From: Sandaracinaceae bacterium
GTDB taxonomy: Bacteria > Myxococcota_A > Polyangia > Polyangiales > JADJQN01
Direction: 5' to 3'
NCBI GenBank assembly: GCA_016712745.1
Contig: JADJQN010000001.1
Coordinates: 372,001 to 436,000, forward strand
DNA: 64,000 nt
Shown piece after piece: positions 47,759 through 57,246 of the stretch (the first letter of the stretch is position 1; every line of letters begins with the position of its first letter). A program made the translations under genes and the position numbers. The notes under the pieces are model-generated. The model had not been told where the DNA came from and ran no database searches. It saw nothing but the letters and a program-made list of their open reading frames with translations.

Positions 47759-48706
47759 ATGAAATGGTTTGGCTTTACTCTTGTTCTGTGGGGATGCGCA
47801 GGCACAGCTAGCGTTACGCCACCCGTCGCGCCGACCCAGGCGACCGTCGCTTCCACGCTGTGCGGTGAGCTCAACCATCCCCTCGTGCGCCTCGTGAACG
47901 CGGGACAGGAACCACGCGCGCGCCTTCAATACCGTTTTGCAGCGCCGTCCACCCAGCGTGTCGTCGTTGAGGAAGATGAGCAATCAACAGCGCACCTGGA
48001 AGGTCGCGCCGATCCCATGACCTCGCGAGTGCATCTGCGCGAGGTAATCCGTCTGGACATCCTGCGCGTACTTCCAGACGACAGCGCAGAGATTGAGTAC
48101 ACATTCGAAGAGTTCACTCTTCTTAATGCAGACACTGCGTCGGAAGAAGAGCGATCCGATTTTGAACTCTCCCGTGCGCGCTCGACAGGGGCGCACGGAA
48201 CCGTGCGCGTGTCAGCGTCGGGCCTCGCCACCGACGTTGTGCCGTTCATCCCCGCTGGCACCAACGAGCGAGACACGGAGTCGTTTCATGCGCGCGCTCA
48301 TCAGGTTCAGCAGATCTGGCTCGCAATGCCAGATGATCCCGTGGGCGCCGGCGCTTACTGGGAGGTCTGTGACCCCTACCGCGTCGCACGCAAAACCATC
48401 AACCATGTTTGGAAATTCACGCTCAGCGCGATTGCGGGCGGAAGCGCACGATTGAACGTGCGGACCGAAACACACGAGCCCGATCCCTGGGACTTCATCC
48501 AAAACGTCACCGTATCCAACCTCGTCTACGAAGCGGAGGGCGACGCGGACTTTCGATTGAATGATTTCGATCTCGACGAGCATTTCAATGTCCGTCATTC
48601 GTCGCACGTCATGCTGAGTGGCCCGCACGGGGAGCGCGCCGAAATGGTGCAATCTTCGGTGAATGCGTTGCGCGTATCCACCAGCCCTGCTGCGGCCACA
48701 CCATGA
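47759..48706 (+). CDS. Lipoprotein of unknown function
   Basis: 315 aa from the ATG at 47759, which gives a lipoprotein signal MKWFGFTLVLWGCAG. The rest is a beta-rich soluble domain without recognised motifs (LQYRFAAPSTQRVVVEEDEQ, DDSAEIEYTFEEFTLLNADT, YEAEGDADFRLNDFDLDEHF). It overlaps the next gene by 4 bp (ATGA), so the two probably act together at the outer membrane. Confidence 0.65.
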   Translation: MKWFGFTLVLWGCAGTASVTPPVAPTQATVASTLCGELNHPLVRLVNAGQEPRARLQYRFAAPSTQRVVVEEDEQSTAHLEGRADPMTSRVHLREVIRLDILRVLPDDSAEIEYTFEEFTLLNADTASEEERSDFELSRARSTGAHGTVRVSASGLATDVVPFIPAGTNERDTESFHARAHQVQQIWLAMPDDPVGAGAYWEVCDPYRVARKTINHVWKFTLSAIAGGSARLNVRTETHEPDPWDFIQNVTVSNLVYEAEGDADFRLNDFDLDEHFNVRHSSHVMLSGPHGERAEMVQSSVNALRVSTSPAAATP

Positions 48707-49359
48707 ATCGAGGTGTGCTCACGCTTTCGCTGGCCCTTCTCGCGCTGGGCTGCACAACGTCATCAGCGCGCGCGCAACAGCCCGCGCTGCCTGCGGGCTA
48801 CGAGCAAGCGATTCCAGCCCCGCCGCCCGGTCCATCGACCGCGGCTAACATCGTGTATGTCACGCGGCCGGTTCGCCCGCCGGACGCTATTCCAACGCGC
48901 CGAGGTTTCACTCTGGAAGCTGCACTGGGCGCGGGCTTGCTCCTCGCGCCGAGTCCGGCAGAGCTCAGGGGAGTTGGCGCTGCAGCTCTCGGAATTGGTG
49001 GATTTCTCACGCCGGAACTGGCAGTGACGTTTCGGGTAATTAGCGCGAACGCGAGCGAACGCAGCGGCGCCCGCACCGTGAACGCCGTCGGGATATTCGC
49101 AGCGATTCAGTATTGGCTTGGCGCGAGGGTTATGTTTGGCGTCGGTTTGGGTATGGGATTCGTGGACGTTCCTACGTTCGACGCCACATTCGAGGAGGAC
49201 GTACTCGCAGGCCTCGCCCTCGAGGCGCGCGTCGGCGTCGTAGCATGGCAATGGGCGCACCACTCGCTTCTCTTTGCATACGAACCGATGTTGATCACCG
49301 ACGTCAAAGACGGCGCGGCTTTGCTGCAGACGCTCTCGTTCGAGTGGCAGTTTCACTGA
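48703..49359 (+). CDS. Outer-membrane beta-barrel protein
   Basis: 218 aa. Signal peptide MNRGVLTLSLALLALGC (possibly a lipoprotein, with Cys at 17; cleavage at SARAQ is the alternative). A Pro-rich spacer is followed by alternating strands (FTLEAALGAGLLLAPS, LAVTFRVISANAS, VMFGVGLGMGFVDVPTF, HSLLFAYEPMLIT), ending SFEWQFH with an aromatic-rich last strand. Barrel of about 8 strands. Function unknown. Confidence 0.68.
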   Translation: MNRGVLTLSLALLALGCTTSSARAQQPALPAGYEQAIPAPPPGPSTAANIVYVTRPVRPPDAIPTRRGFTLEAALGAGLLLAPSPAELRGVGAAALGIGGFLTPELAVTFRVISANASERSGARTVNAVGIFAAIQYWLGARVMFGVGLGMGFVDVPTFDATFEEDVLAGLALEARVGVVAWQWAHHSLLFAYEPMLITDVKDGAALLQTLSFEWQFH

Positions 49360-49387
49360 GTGCCCGCGGCAAGCGTTCGGTAGCGCC

Positions 49388-50011
49388 TCAGTCGTTGTCG
49401 TTCGAGTGGGTGATGACCGTGACTCGGTGACGGCCTTCGAGCGGCGTTCGTCGATGCTCGATAAGGTAGGCGGTACGATCGATGACCGCTTGCGTGCCCG
49501 GCGAGAGATGCCAATGCGCGCCCACGTCGCCTGTGTCTGTCGTGTACCACTTCACGAAAAGTATGTAGTTGCCGACCTGTAAGCGTTCCAGCGACGCGTG
49601 CACGCTCGCATAGCCGGGTGCGCCTTCACGCACGGTTAGCTCCACCGGCGGAAGCTGCTCCCAGAGACTCTGCGTCGGCTCGGGCACGAGGTGATAGGTC
49701 GTGCGGTGGTCCAAATCTACGCTCGTGCGCACCGTCGAGATGTGCACGACCACCATGACGTCGGCCTTCTCAATTCGGCCTTGAAAGTCGTCCGCCCATT
49801 CTTCGCGCCAGCGACCCTCGAGCATTGTCGGATCTGCGACGAAATCCGCGCCGTCATCGAAGTAGCGCGCGTCCTCCTCGGCGAACGGAGACGAAACAAC
49901 TGCGCGCGGAAGTGCCGGTCCGCAACCGAAGGTCGACGCGACCGCGCATGCGCAAATTATCTGTGCGAGATTGGTGCAGTACAGCGTTTTCAGCAGAGCG
50001 ACCGCACGCAT
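49388..50011 (-). CDS. Small lipoprotein, function unknown
   Basis: 207 aa from the Met at 50009-50011, where the product starts MRAVALLKTLYCTNLAQIIC then ACAVASTFGCG (lipobox TFGC). The mature part is beta-rich with DFQGRIEKADVMVVVHISTV and LERLQVGNYILFVKWYTTDT. No family recognised. The stop of the RluA gene lies at 50046, 35 bp away, so they may share a transcript. Confidence 0.6.
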   Translation of the reverse strand: MRAVALLKTLYCTNLAQIICACAVASTFGCGPALPRAVVSSPFAEEDARYFDDGADFVADPTMLEGRWREEWADDFQGRIEKADVMVVVHISTVRTSVDLDHRTTYHLVPEPTQSLWEQLPPVELTVREGAPGYASVHASLERLQVGNYILFVKWYTTDTGDVGAHWHLSPGTQAVIDRTAYLIEHRRTPLEGRHRVTVITHSNDND

Positions 50012-50045
50012 GGTGCCCGGAACATAGGCACAAGCAACCAGTCGG

Positions 50046-51029
50046 TCAACGCGAAGGCGGCGAATCCCAAAGGGTCTGCAGGTCGTCGGCAAGATCGGCG
50101 CTCAACGTGATGGGTAAACCTGTACGTGGGTGGTCGAACGTTATCGTATGAGCGTGCAAAGCCTGACGGTGATGTCCAAGCCGCGCTTTGAGCGTGGGCG
50201 TCATTCCTGTCTCGATGTACTCTAAAAACGGCGCCTCCTTCTCTGGCCCATACAACTTGTCGCCGACAATAGGATGTCCCACAGCCGCGAGGTGAACGCG
50301 CAGCTGATGTTGCCGCCCGGTCTTCGGGGAAAGCTCGACCAGCGATCGTTGGTGTTGTCGTGCTCGCACGCGATACTGAGTTTCGGCGAGCGAGCCGTCG
50401 CCCTCGTCGCGCACTTCCATCAAAAGGTGCAAACCCGATTTGACTGGTGCAAGCGGAAGCGCGATCAATCCTTCGTCGTCCATCTCGCCGAAGACAATCG
50501 CGAGATAACTCTTCTGAACTTTGCGCGACTCGAACGCGAACTTCACGATGCGTTCGTCGGCAATAGTTTTGGCGCATACGAGTAGGCCGCTCGTCTCGCG
50601 ATCCAGCCTATGCGTAATCTGTGGCGCGCCTGGGCCAAAGCGTTCACGCAGCATGTAGGTGAGCGTGTTGCGATGATAGGTCGCCGTGGGATGCACAGGC
50701 AGGCCCGCGGGCTTATGAACCACGTAAAGCGCTTCGTCCTCGTAGACGACGCCAAAGTCCTGCGGCGTCTCCGGCTCCTCGAACGTCGGGCGAACGAGAA
50801 GCACGGTCTCGCCTTCACGCACCAAATCGCTTGGCCTGCGCTTCGTGCCGTCCGCGCGATAGGCGCACTCACGAACGATGGCTTGGGCGCGCGTGCGCGA
50901 GAGGCGCGGGATGCGCAGTTGAATGAAACGGTCGAGCCGTTGCCCCGAGAGCTCTCGGGGCACAGGGAACGACAGAACGATCGAGTCGCTCGGACAGCCT
51001 GGTGGAGGCTTGAGGCGCTCAGAGATCAC
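50046..51029 (-). CDS. RluA-family pseudouridine synthase
   Basis: 327 aa. S4-like N-terminal RNA-binding part (LSGQRLDRFIQLRIPRLSRT). The catalytic motif HRLDRETSG at 140-148 has Asp143. HKPAGLPVHPTATYHRNTL and SPKTGRQHQLRVHLAAVGHP are the other RluA/RluD-family motifs. It isomerises uridines in rRNA or tRNA; the exact target (RluD-, RluC- or TruC-like) cannot be told. Confidence 0.92.
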   Translation of the reverse strand: MISERLKPPPGCPSDSIVLSFPVPRELSGQRLDRFIQLRIPRLSRTRAQAIVRECAYRADGTKRRPSDLVREGETVLLVRPTFEEPETPQDFGVVYEDEALYVVHKPAGLPVHPTATYHRNTLTYMLRERFGPGAPQITHRLDRETSGLLVCAKTIADERIVKFAFESRKVQKSYLAIVFGEMDDEGLIALPLAPVKSGLHLLMEVRDEGDGSLAETQYRVRARQHQRSLVELSPKTGRQHQLRVHLAAVGHPIVGDKLYGPEKEAPFLEYIETGMTPTLKARLGHHRQALHAHTITFDHPRTGLPITLSADLADDLQTLWDSPPSR

Positions 51030-51098
51030 TTCTGCCTACTGTCTCTTTCGCGCGATCGCTGGAAATGTAGGAGCTTGAAATGCAGCAGCTCGAAACGC

Positions 51099-51290
51099 TC
51101 AGGCGGCTTTGACGACGGCGCCCGAACGGATGCAGCGCGTACACGCCTTGACCTTCTGAACCAGGCCGTCTTTGAGCGCGTGAACAGCCTGCAAATTCGG
51201 TTGCTGCCACTTGCGGGTCTTGATGTTCGAGTGGCTGATCTTGTGCGCCTTTTGACGCGCTTTGCCACAGTACTCGCAGGTAAATGCCAT
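51099..51290 (-). CDS. rpmB: 50S ribosomal protein L28 (zinc-ribbon form)
   Basis: 63 aa from the Met at 51288-51290. Structural protein of the large subunit. It carries the C+ zinc site (C5-E-Y-C8 and C50-T-R-C53) and the L28 core (KARQKAHKISHSNIKTRKWQ, then PNLQAV). The zinc-binding form is the ancestral one; a zinc-free paralog is sometimes induced under zinc limitation, but none is visible here. Confidence 0.95.
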   Translation of the reverse strand: MAFTCEYCGKARQKAHKISHSNIKTRKWQQPNLQAVHALKDGLVQKVKACTRCIRSGAVVKAA

Positions 51291-51413
51291 GATGTTCCTC
51301 AGAAGAATCGAGCGCCGGCGTTTAGCATCGTCTCGCAAACCATGCAAGAAGCCTTGGCCCGCGCCGGGATTTAGCGCATTTTCCCCCGGATTTTCCCGAG
51401 GGAATGAAGCACC

Positions 51414-54352
51414 ATGCCAGCCGTGTTCGGTGCGTGGTTGTCAAAGTTGGGAAAAGGTCAGCGCGTCGCACTCGCCGTGTTTTTGGCGAGTGCACTCGTG
51501 GGCGGTTTTGTCGCTTTTTTCGCCTTTTCGCCAGCCAAGCCGCCACCGCACGGGCCGACAGCGTCACAGCGAGTGGTTGTCGCGCCTCAAGCCGGCGGAC
51601 GTGGAGTGCTCGAAACGATCGTACGCGACGGTGAGGCGCATCCCATTCAAGGCGCTGAGGTCTTGGTGCGCGCCGAAGGCGGCACAGTGGTCGGCCTAGC
51701 CCGCAGCGACGCAAGCGGGCGGGCACGCATCCCGGGTCTGCTCGACGCAACATTCTCCGTGCTCGTATCGCGCTCCGGATTTGCTCGAACGGCCGTGTGG
51801 GCCACGGTCGCGCAGCGCCGCGGCGAGGTCGCCGTCTCGCTTGCGCCGGGCACGGCATTGCGGGGGAGCGTCGTGGATGACGAAGGTCACGCGGTCGCGG
51901 GGGCCACAGTCGTCGTGCGTCCGGAGAACGACGACAGCGCAGAGCTTGGGAGACGACCACCGCGGACAACGGTTCGTTCTCGTTCGACACGCTGCGCACG
52001 GGCATGCAGCGTGTGGCCGTGTCGGCGACTGGCTTCGAGGCGGCGACGCGACGCTCCGTGCCGACCGCAGGAGCTGCGCCGCTGCGCATCGACTTGCTTC
52101 GCACCGGCGTGATCGCTGGGCACGTGCGCGACGCTGCGGGCAACGCCGTCGCGAGCGCGACCATCGTGCTCGCAGGCAGTGGCGTTTGGCCGGCGCGTCA
52201 GGTGCACGCGGGCGCGGATGGCGCATATCACATCGAAGGCGTCCCCGGCGGCGTGTACGAAGTGCGCGCGCACCAAGGCGAGCTGGTTGCCGATCCGCGC
52301 GAGGGCCTGATGCTCGACCCAGGCGCGCGCATCGATGTCGATCTCGTGCTCTTGCCGGGGCTCACGTTGAGCGGCGTAGTGATGGATGCAGACGGCAACG
52401 CGCCACTCGCATCGGTGGAAGTTCTGGTCACCGAGGATGCGCTGAGCTTTTCGCCGCGCGCTGTTCGCACGAACGTGCAAGGCGCCTTCGCCGTATCCGG
52501 GCTGCGTGACCGCGATCATTTCCGTGTCGGTGCGCGCGGACGGATTCGTCGCGCTCATCGGCAGCATCGCCCGGGTCTAACGCCGGTTCGCATCGACTTG
52601 CGGCGCGCAGCTACGATCAGTGGCATTGTCGTGGACTCGCGCGGTGCCCCGGTGCGCGGCGCGCAGGTTGAGATCACCGGCACAACCGACTCCGGCGCAG
52701 CCGCGATGTTGTCGGGCGGCGCGCTGGCCTTTCAGAGCGCGCTCTTTGAAGCACAGCTTGCAGGGCCAACGCCGCTTCGTCAGAACGGCGAGCTGGGCGT
52801 CACGTCAGGTGGTGTTCCGCCCATTCCATTGGTCCCAAGCGTGAGCGGCGTGGCGAGCGCGGTGGGCGATTTTACAACCGGCTTCGGTACCGACCCTGAT
52901 GGTCACTTTCGCATCACGGGCGTTCCGCCCGGACGCATCCAACTCACCGCACGCCACCTCGCGTATGCGCCGGCTGAAATCCCGACGCGCATCGTCACCG
53001 CGGGCGCCGTCATCGATGACGTGCGCATTGTGCTACCGGATGGTGGCGTGATCGACGGGCGCGTGGTCGACGCACGCGGCTATCCCGTCGCGACGGTCCG
53101 CGTTGAGCTCACCGGGGAGCACGAGCCCTATCCGCGCGGACTACTCGCTGGCTCCGACGGTACCTTCGAGTTTCGCGGGGTGCTTGGAGCGCTTACCGTT
53201 ACAGCCTACCCAGTTGGGCAACCGCCCGCGCGTGTGCACGTCGAAATCGCGGCCGGGCAGACTCTGCCGGTCTCCGTCCCACTCGAGAGCAACGTGGTGC
53301 GTTTTTTCGGTCGGGTGCTCGACTCGCGCGATTTTCCCGTGCCCTATGCTCAAGTTCGGGTGCGTTCGCTGCGCGCGCGTACGCCGCTTACGCAAACGTC
53401 CGACAGCTCTGAAGACGGCACGTTTGTGTTCGAGTCCCTGCCGGAGCCGCCCTATCAACTCGAGGTCGATCATCCGGACTATGCCGTCACGCGCATTGCA
53501 CGCGTGGCAAGCGTGGAACGAGAGCTAAGTGTCCATTTGGTCGCAGGCGTTCTCGTGCGAGGCACGGTCAGCGACGCTCCTGCGCGCGCGCCGCTCGCCC
53601 TCGCACATGTTCACCTTGAGAGTCCTGAAAACGTATTCGATGCGGTTACGAACGTCGACGGAGCATACGAGATGAGTCGCGTGCCGCTAGCGGACTACAC
53701 CTTGAGCGTCGAAGCCGATGCGCATGTAGCCATGAGTCGTGCCGTGCGCGTTTCTGTTCGCCGTGATGACACGGAAGTGACTCTCGATGACGTCGCGCTC
53801 GATGCGGGCGGCTCGGTTTCCGGCGACGTGGTCGATCGCTACGGCGAGCTCGTTTCCGGCGCCGACGTTGTCGTCGGTGAGCCGCTCGATTGGTCGCGCG
53901 CTGTCCGAACAGATCCGCACGGCCATTTCATCGTGCCTGGTGTCCCGGCGGGCGACGCGATTCTCTACGCGCGTCATCCTGCGGCAGGTACGACCGAGTC
54001 GGCCACGCGCGTGCGAGTCTTCGCCGCGGAGGAGAGCCCAGGTACGGTCTTGCGGTTGCCAGAGCGCTTCGACCCATCACGCGCAGTTGTCGAAGACGCG
54101 CCGCGAGCATCGATCGCAGCGGTGCTTCGCGACACGCCCGACGGCGTCACCGTGCGAAGCGTGCGACGTGGATCACGGGCGGAAGCCGCTGGCTTGCGCG
54201 CGGGCGATACGATTACGTCCGTAGATGAAGTGGACGTCCAACGCAGCCGCGACGCTACAACGCGATTGCGCGGAACCGAAGGCGAAGACGTGGTCGTTGA
54301 TGTGAAGCGTGGCGAGCGCAGCGTGAGGCTCGTGATTGCGCGAGAACGCTGA
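51414..54352 (+). CDS. Multi-domain carboxypeptidase-regulatory-like repeat protein with C-terminal PDZ, frameshifted
   Basis: Membrane anchor near residues 17-37 (VALAVFLASALVGGFVAFFA), then about eight CarboxypepD_reg/Ig-like beta repeats (LRGSVVDDEGHAVAGATVVV, LSGVVMDADGNAPLASVEVL, VVDSRGAPVRGAQVEITG) and a C-terminal PDZ domain (AAVLRDTPDGVTVRSVRRGS, AEAAGLRAGDTITSVDEVDV). The 5' frame leaves the repeat pattern near 51945 and the rest continues in another frame from there to 54352. A second compensating pair at about 52520-52580 would restore VRADGFVALIGSIARV. With these corrections the protein is about 975 aa. Possibly a surface adhesin or periplasmic scaffold. Confidence 0.75.
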
Positions 54353-55512
54353 TGAAGTTTAGGCCTAACTCGCGCTGGATGTGGGCCTTGTACGTGCCGC
54401 TAGCGCTCTCGCTTGCCCTGGTTGCGCTCACCTGGTTTGCCACCAATCGTTTCGCCGGCTTCGGTTACGCTCCCGACGAACGCTCGCTCGCGCGGATGCA
54501 TGCGTCGCCGCACTTCCACGATGGCGAATTCGTGAATCTCGAGGGCACGCACGTGATGCGCTCGGGCAAGACATGGGAGATGTTGAAGCGCAACTTCGCC
54601 GGCGATGAGATGCGCGCGCCCATCTGTCCGCTGCCGCTCGTCCGCGATGCGGCAAGGCGGCTCGCCACGCCGCCAGCATCGGGACTTCGAATCACGTGGC
54701 TTGGCCACTCGACCACACTTGTCGAAATTGACGGCATGCGCATTCTGACCGATCCGATTTGGAGCGAGCGCTCGTCGCCCACGACCTGGGTTGGACCGAA
54801 GCGCTTTCATCCGCCGCCGCTCGCGCTGGCCGATGTGCCGCATCTCGACGCCGTGATTATTTCGCATGAGCATTTCGATCATCTCGACATGGCGACGGTG
54901 CAGGCGCTCGCGCCGCGCGGCGTTCCTTTTCACGTCCCTCTCGGGATTGGCTCGCATCTTCGCGGATGGGGAGTTCCAGACGCGCAGGTGCACGAGCATG
55001 ATTGGTGGGAAAGCGAATCGCTCCCGTCCGGGCTGCGTATCGTTTCAACACCGTCGCGCCACTTCAATGGACGCGGAGCGCCGGGACGCACGGGAACATT
55101 TTGGACTTCATGGTCGCTCATAGGCCCGACCCATCGCGTCTTCTTCAGCGGCGATACCGGGCTCACTGAGCAGTTCCGCGAGATCAGGCGTCGGTTCGGA
55201 CCGTTCGATGTGGGGATGTTCGAAATCGGTCAATTTGACCCGCTATGGAGTGATATTCATCTCGGACCGCGGGGCGCTCTCGACGCCCAGGAGATGCTTG
55301 GCGCGCGCGTGATGATCCCGATTCATTGGGCTACATATCAACTCGCCTTTCATTCGTGGTCTGAGCCGGCGGAGACGCTCGTGCGCGAAGCGGCCCTGCG
55401 AACTTTGCCAGTGTTGACACCACGCCTCGGCGAAGCCATTGAGCCGACCGCGAATCCGCACACCGAAGCATGGTGGCGAGCGCTGCCGCCAATCGCCGCT
55501 CGTTGCCCGTGA
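54352..55512 (+). CDS. MBL-fold hydrolase, NAPE-PLD/UlaG-like, membrane-anchored
   Basis: 386 aa. One N-terminal TM (LALSLALVALTWFATNRF). The metallo-beta-lactamase zinc site is H172-E-H174-F-D176-H177 (SHEHFDHLD), with WLGHSTTLVEIDGMRILTDP before it and SGDTGL and IHWATY after. Family members hydrolyse phosphodiester, lactone or N-acyl phospholipid substrates; NAPE-PLD-like lipid hydrolysis is the closest resemblance but the substrate is not established. Overlaps the upstream stop by 1 bp. Confidence 0.85.
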   Translation: MKFRPNSRWMWALYVPLALSLALVALTWFATNRFAGFGYAPDERSLARMHASPHFHDGEFVNLEGTHVMRSGKTWEMLKRNFAGDEMRAPICPLPLVRDAARRLATPPASGLRITWLGHSTTLVEIDGMRILTDPIWSERSSPTTWVGPKRFHPPPLALADVPHLDAVIISHEHFDHLDMATVQALAPRGVPFHVPLGIGSHLRGWGVPDAQVHEHDWWESESLPSGLRIVSTPSRHFNGRGAPGRTGTFWTSWSLIGPTHRVFFSGDTGLTEQFREIRRRFGPFDVGMFEIGQFDPLWSDIHLGPRGALDAQEMLGARVMIPIHWATYQLAFHSWSEPAETLVREAALRTLPVLTPRLGEAIEPTANPHTEAWWRALPPIAARCP

Positions 55513-55518
55513 GCGTGC

Positions 55519-56529
55519 CTAGATGCTTTGAACCAAGCGAAGTAGCTCGGCTTTGCGCGCCTCGTCTGCGTACGAAGCCCGTGCGGCGTTTTCGCCGAGT
55601 TTGATCAGGTCGGCGCGCGTGATCGGCAATGCGTCGCACATCGATTCGAAGTTCGCGCCGATGTACCCTCCGAAGTACGCCGGGTCGTCCGAGTTCACGG
55701 TCACGCAGAGGCCGCGGTCTAGGAGCGCTTTGATATTGTGATCGCGCATGGTGTCGAATACGCGCAGCTTCACGTTCGAGAGCGGACACACCGTCAGCGG
55801 TATTTGCTCGCGCACCAGACGCGTAACGACGTTGTCATCCTCGGTGCAGCGCACCCCGTGATCAATCCGTGTCACATGCAATAGGTCGAGTGCTTCCGTG
55901 ATGTAAGACGCGGGACCCTCCTCGGCCGCGTGCGCCACGGCGCGCAAGCCGGCGTCGCGCGCCTTCTTGAACACGCGCTCGAATTTCGAAGGGGGATTGC
56001 CGCGCTCGCCAGAGTCGAGGCCCACGCCGATGAAGTGCTTCTTGAACGGCAAAGCCGCTTCGAGCGTTTGTTCTGCGTCTTCTTCACTGAGATGGCGCAA
56101 GAAACACAGAATCATCTCCGACGAGATCCCAAACTCCTTCTTGCCATCATCGAGCGCTCGGCGAATGCCGCCGATTATCGTGCCCATCGGAACTCCGCGG
56201 CTCGTATGACTCTGGGGATCGAAAAAGATCTCCGTGTGCACGACATTGTCGGCAGCGGCACGCACGAGGTACGCGCGCGTCATGTCGTAGAAATCGCTCT
56301 CGGTGCAAAGCACCTGCGTGCCGGCGTAATAAATGTCGAGGAAAGACTGCAGGTCCGCAAACTCGTAGGCGGCGCGCAACGCGTCAACCGACGCATAGGG
56401 CAACTCGATGGAATTTTTCGCCGCGAGCGCAAAGACCATCTCCGGTTCGAGCGAGCCCTCGATGTGCAAATGCAGTTCGATCTTGGGCATGGTTTGGACG
56501 AGGCGTTGGATGTCTACGGAAAGTGCCAT
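55519..56529 (-). CDS. Adenine/adenosine deaminase
   Basis: 336 aa from the Met at 56527-56529. Zinc ligands H20 and H22 (ELHLHIEGSLEP), HAAEEGPASYI, HGVRC and NSDDPAYFGG are all in place. The segment GLDSGERGNPPSKF resembles the fungal/bacterial adenine deaminase (Aah1-like) branch more than mammalian-type adenosine deaminase, so adenine may be the true substrate. Either way it feeds purine salvage in the cytoplasm. Confidence 0.88.
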   Translation of the reverse strand: MALSVDIQRLVQTMPKIELHLHIEGSLEPEMVFALAAKNSIELPYASVDALRAAYEFADLQSFLDIYYAGTQVLCTESDFYDMTRAYLVRAAADNVVHTEIFFDPQSHTSRGVPMGTIIGGIRRALDDGKKEFGISSEMILCFLRHLSEEDAEQTLEAALPFKKHFIGVGLDSGERGNPPSKFERVFKKARDAGLRAVAHAAEEGPASYITEALDLLHVTRIDHGVRCTEDDNVVTRLVREQIPLTVCPLSNVKLRVFDTMRDHNIKALLDRGLCVTVNSDDPAYFGGYIGANFESMCDALPITRADLIKLGENAARASYADEARKAELLRLVQSI

Positions 56530-56651
56530 ACGCCTACGTGGATACCACACCGACGCTGCACACAGCCACACACTCATTTGCGCTCACGGCTCAAAAATGC
56601 GGTTGCGCAAGTTGTGCTGCGCCACACACTTAGAAACGAACGGAGGCGCGC

Positions 56652-57221
56652 ATGATCGGATTCCCGGTCGGACTTATTGCCGCGAACTTCGGTGAGTGGC
56701 TGATTCATAAGTACGTGCTTCACGGCGAAGGCCGTAAGAAGGACGCGTTCTTTTCACATCACTGGACCCAGCATCACCGCGACTCGCGAAAAGAGGACGG
56801 GCTCGATGCGTCGTACAAGGTCGGCTGGTGGAAGACCGAACCTCGCAAGCGCGAAGCGTTAGGCCTCGTTGCCATTGCGCTCGCCTTTGCGCCCGTGGCT
56901 TGGTTTGCCCCTTGGTTTGTGGCCGGGCTTTGGACGCACGCCGCTCTCTATTACTTTGTGCACAAGAAATCTCATCAAGATCCGGCATGGATGCGCAGAC
57001 ACCTGCGCTGGCACTACGACCACCACATGGGTCGTAACCAACACGCAAACTGGTGCGTGACCTATCCACTTGCTGACTACGTGTTGCGTACGCGCGAACC
57101 TTGGGCCGACACGGCGGACGAAGCAGCGGCGCGTGAACGGATTGCCGCGCGGCGGGCTAAGAAGGTCGCCGCCGCGAGCGCCGAGCCGCTGCGGCCGTCA
57201 CAAAGGCCCATTCTTTTGTAA
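56652..57221 (+). CDS. Fatty acid hydroxylase/sterol desaturase family protein
   Basis: 189 aa. His-box di-iron motifs: HKYVLH, HHWTQHH, HKKSH and HLRWHYDHHMG, arranged as in the FA-hydroxylase superfamily. Two or three hydrophobic segments (GLVAIALAFAPVAWFAPWFV). The small size is like the bacterial beta-carotene-hydroxylase-like or unknown members. The substrate is not known. Confidence 0.85.
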   Translation: MIGFPVGLIAANFGEWLIHKYVLHGEGRKKDAFFSHHWTQHHRDSRKEDGLDASYKVGWWKTEPRKREALGLVAIALAFAPVAWFAPWFVAGLWTHAALYYFVHKKSHQDPAWMRRHLRWHYDHHMGRNQHANWCVTYPLADYVLRTREPWADTADEAAARERIAARRAKKVAAASAEPLRPSQRPILL

Positions 57222-57246
57222 AGCGGTCGGTCGTACACTTGGGCGC

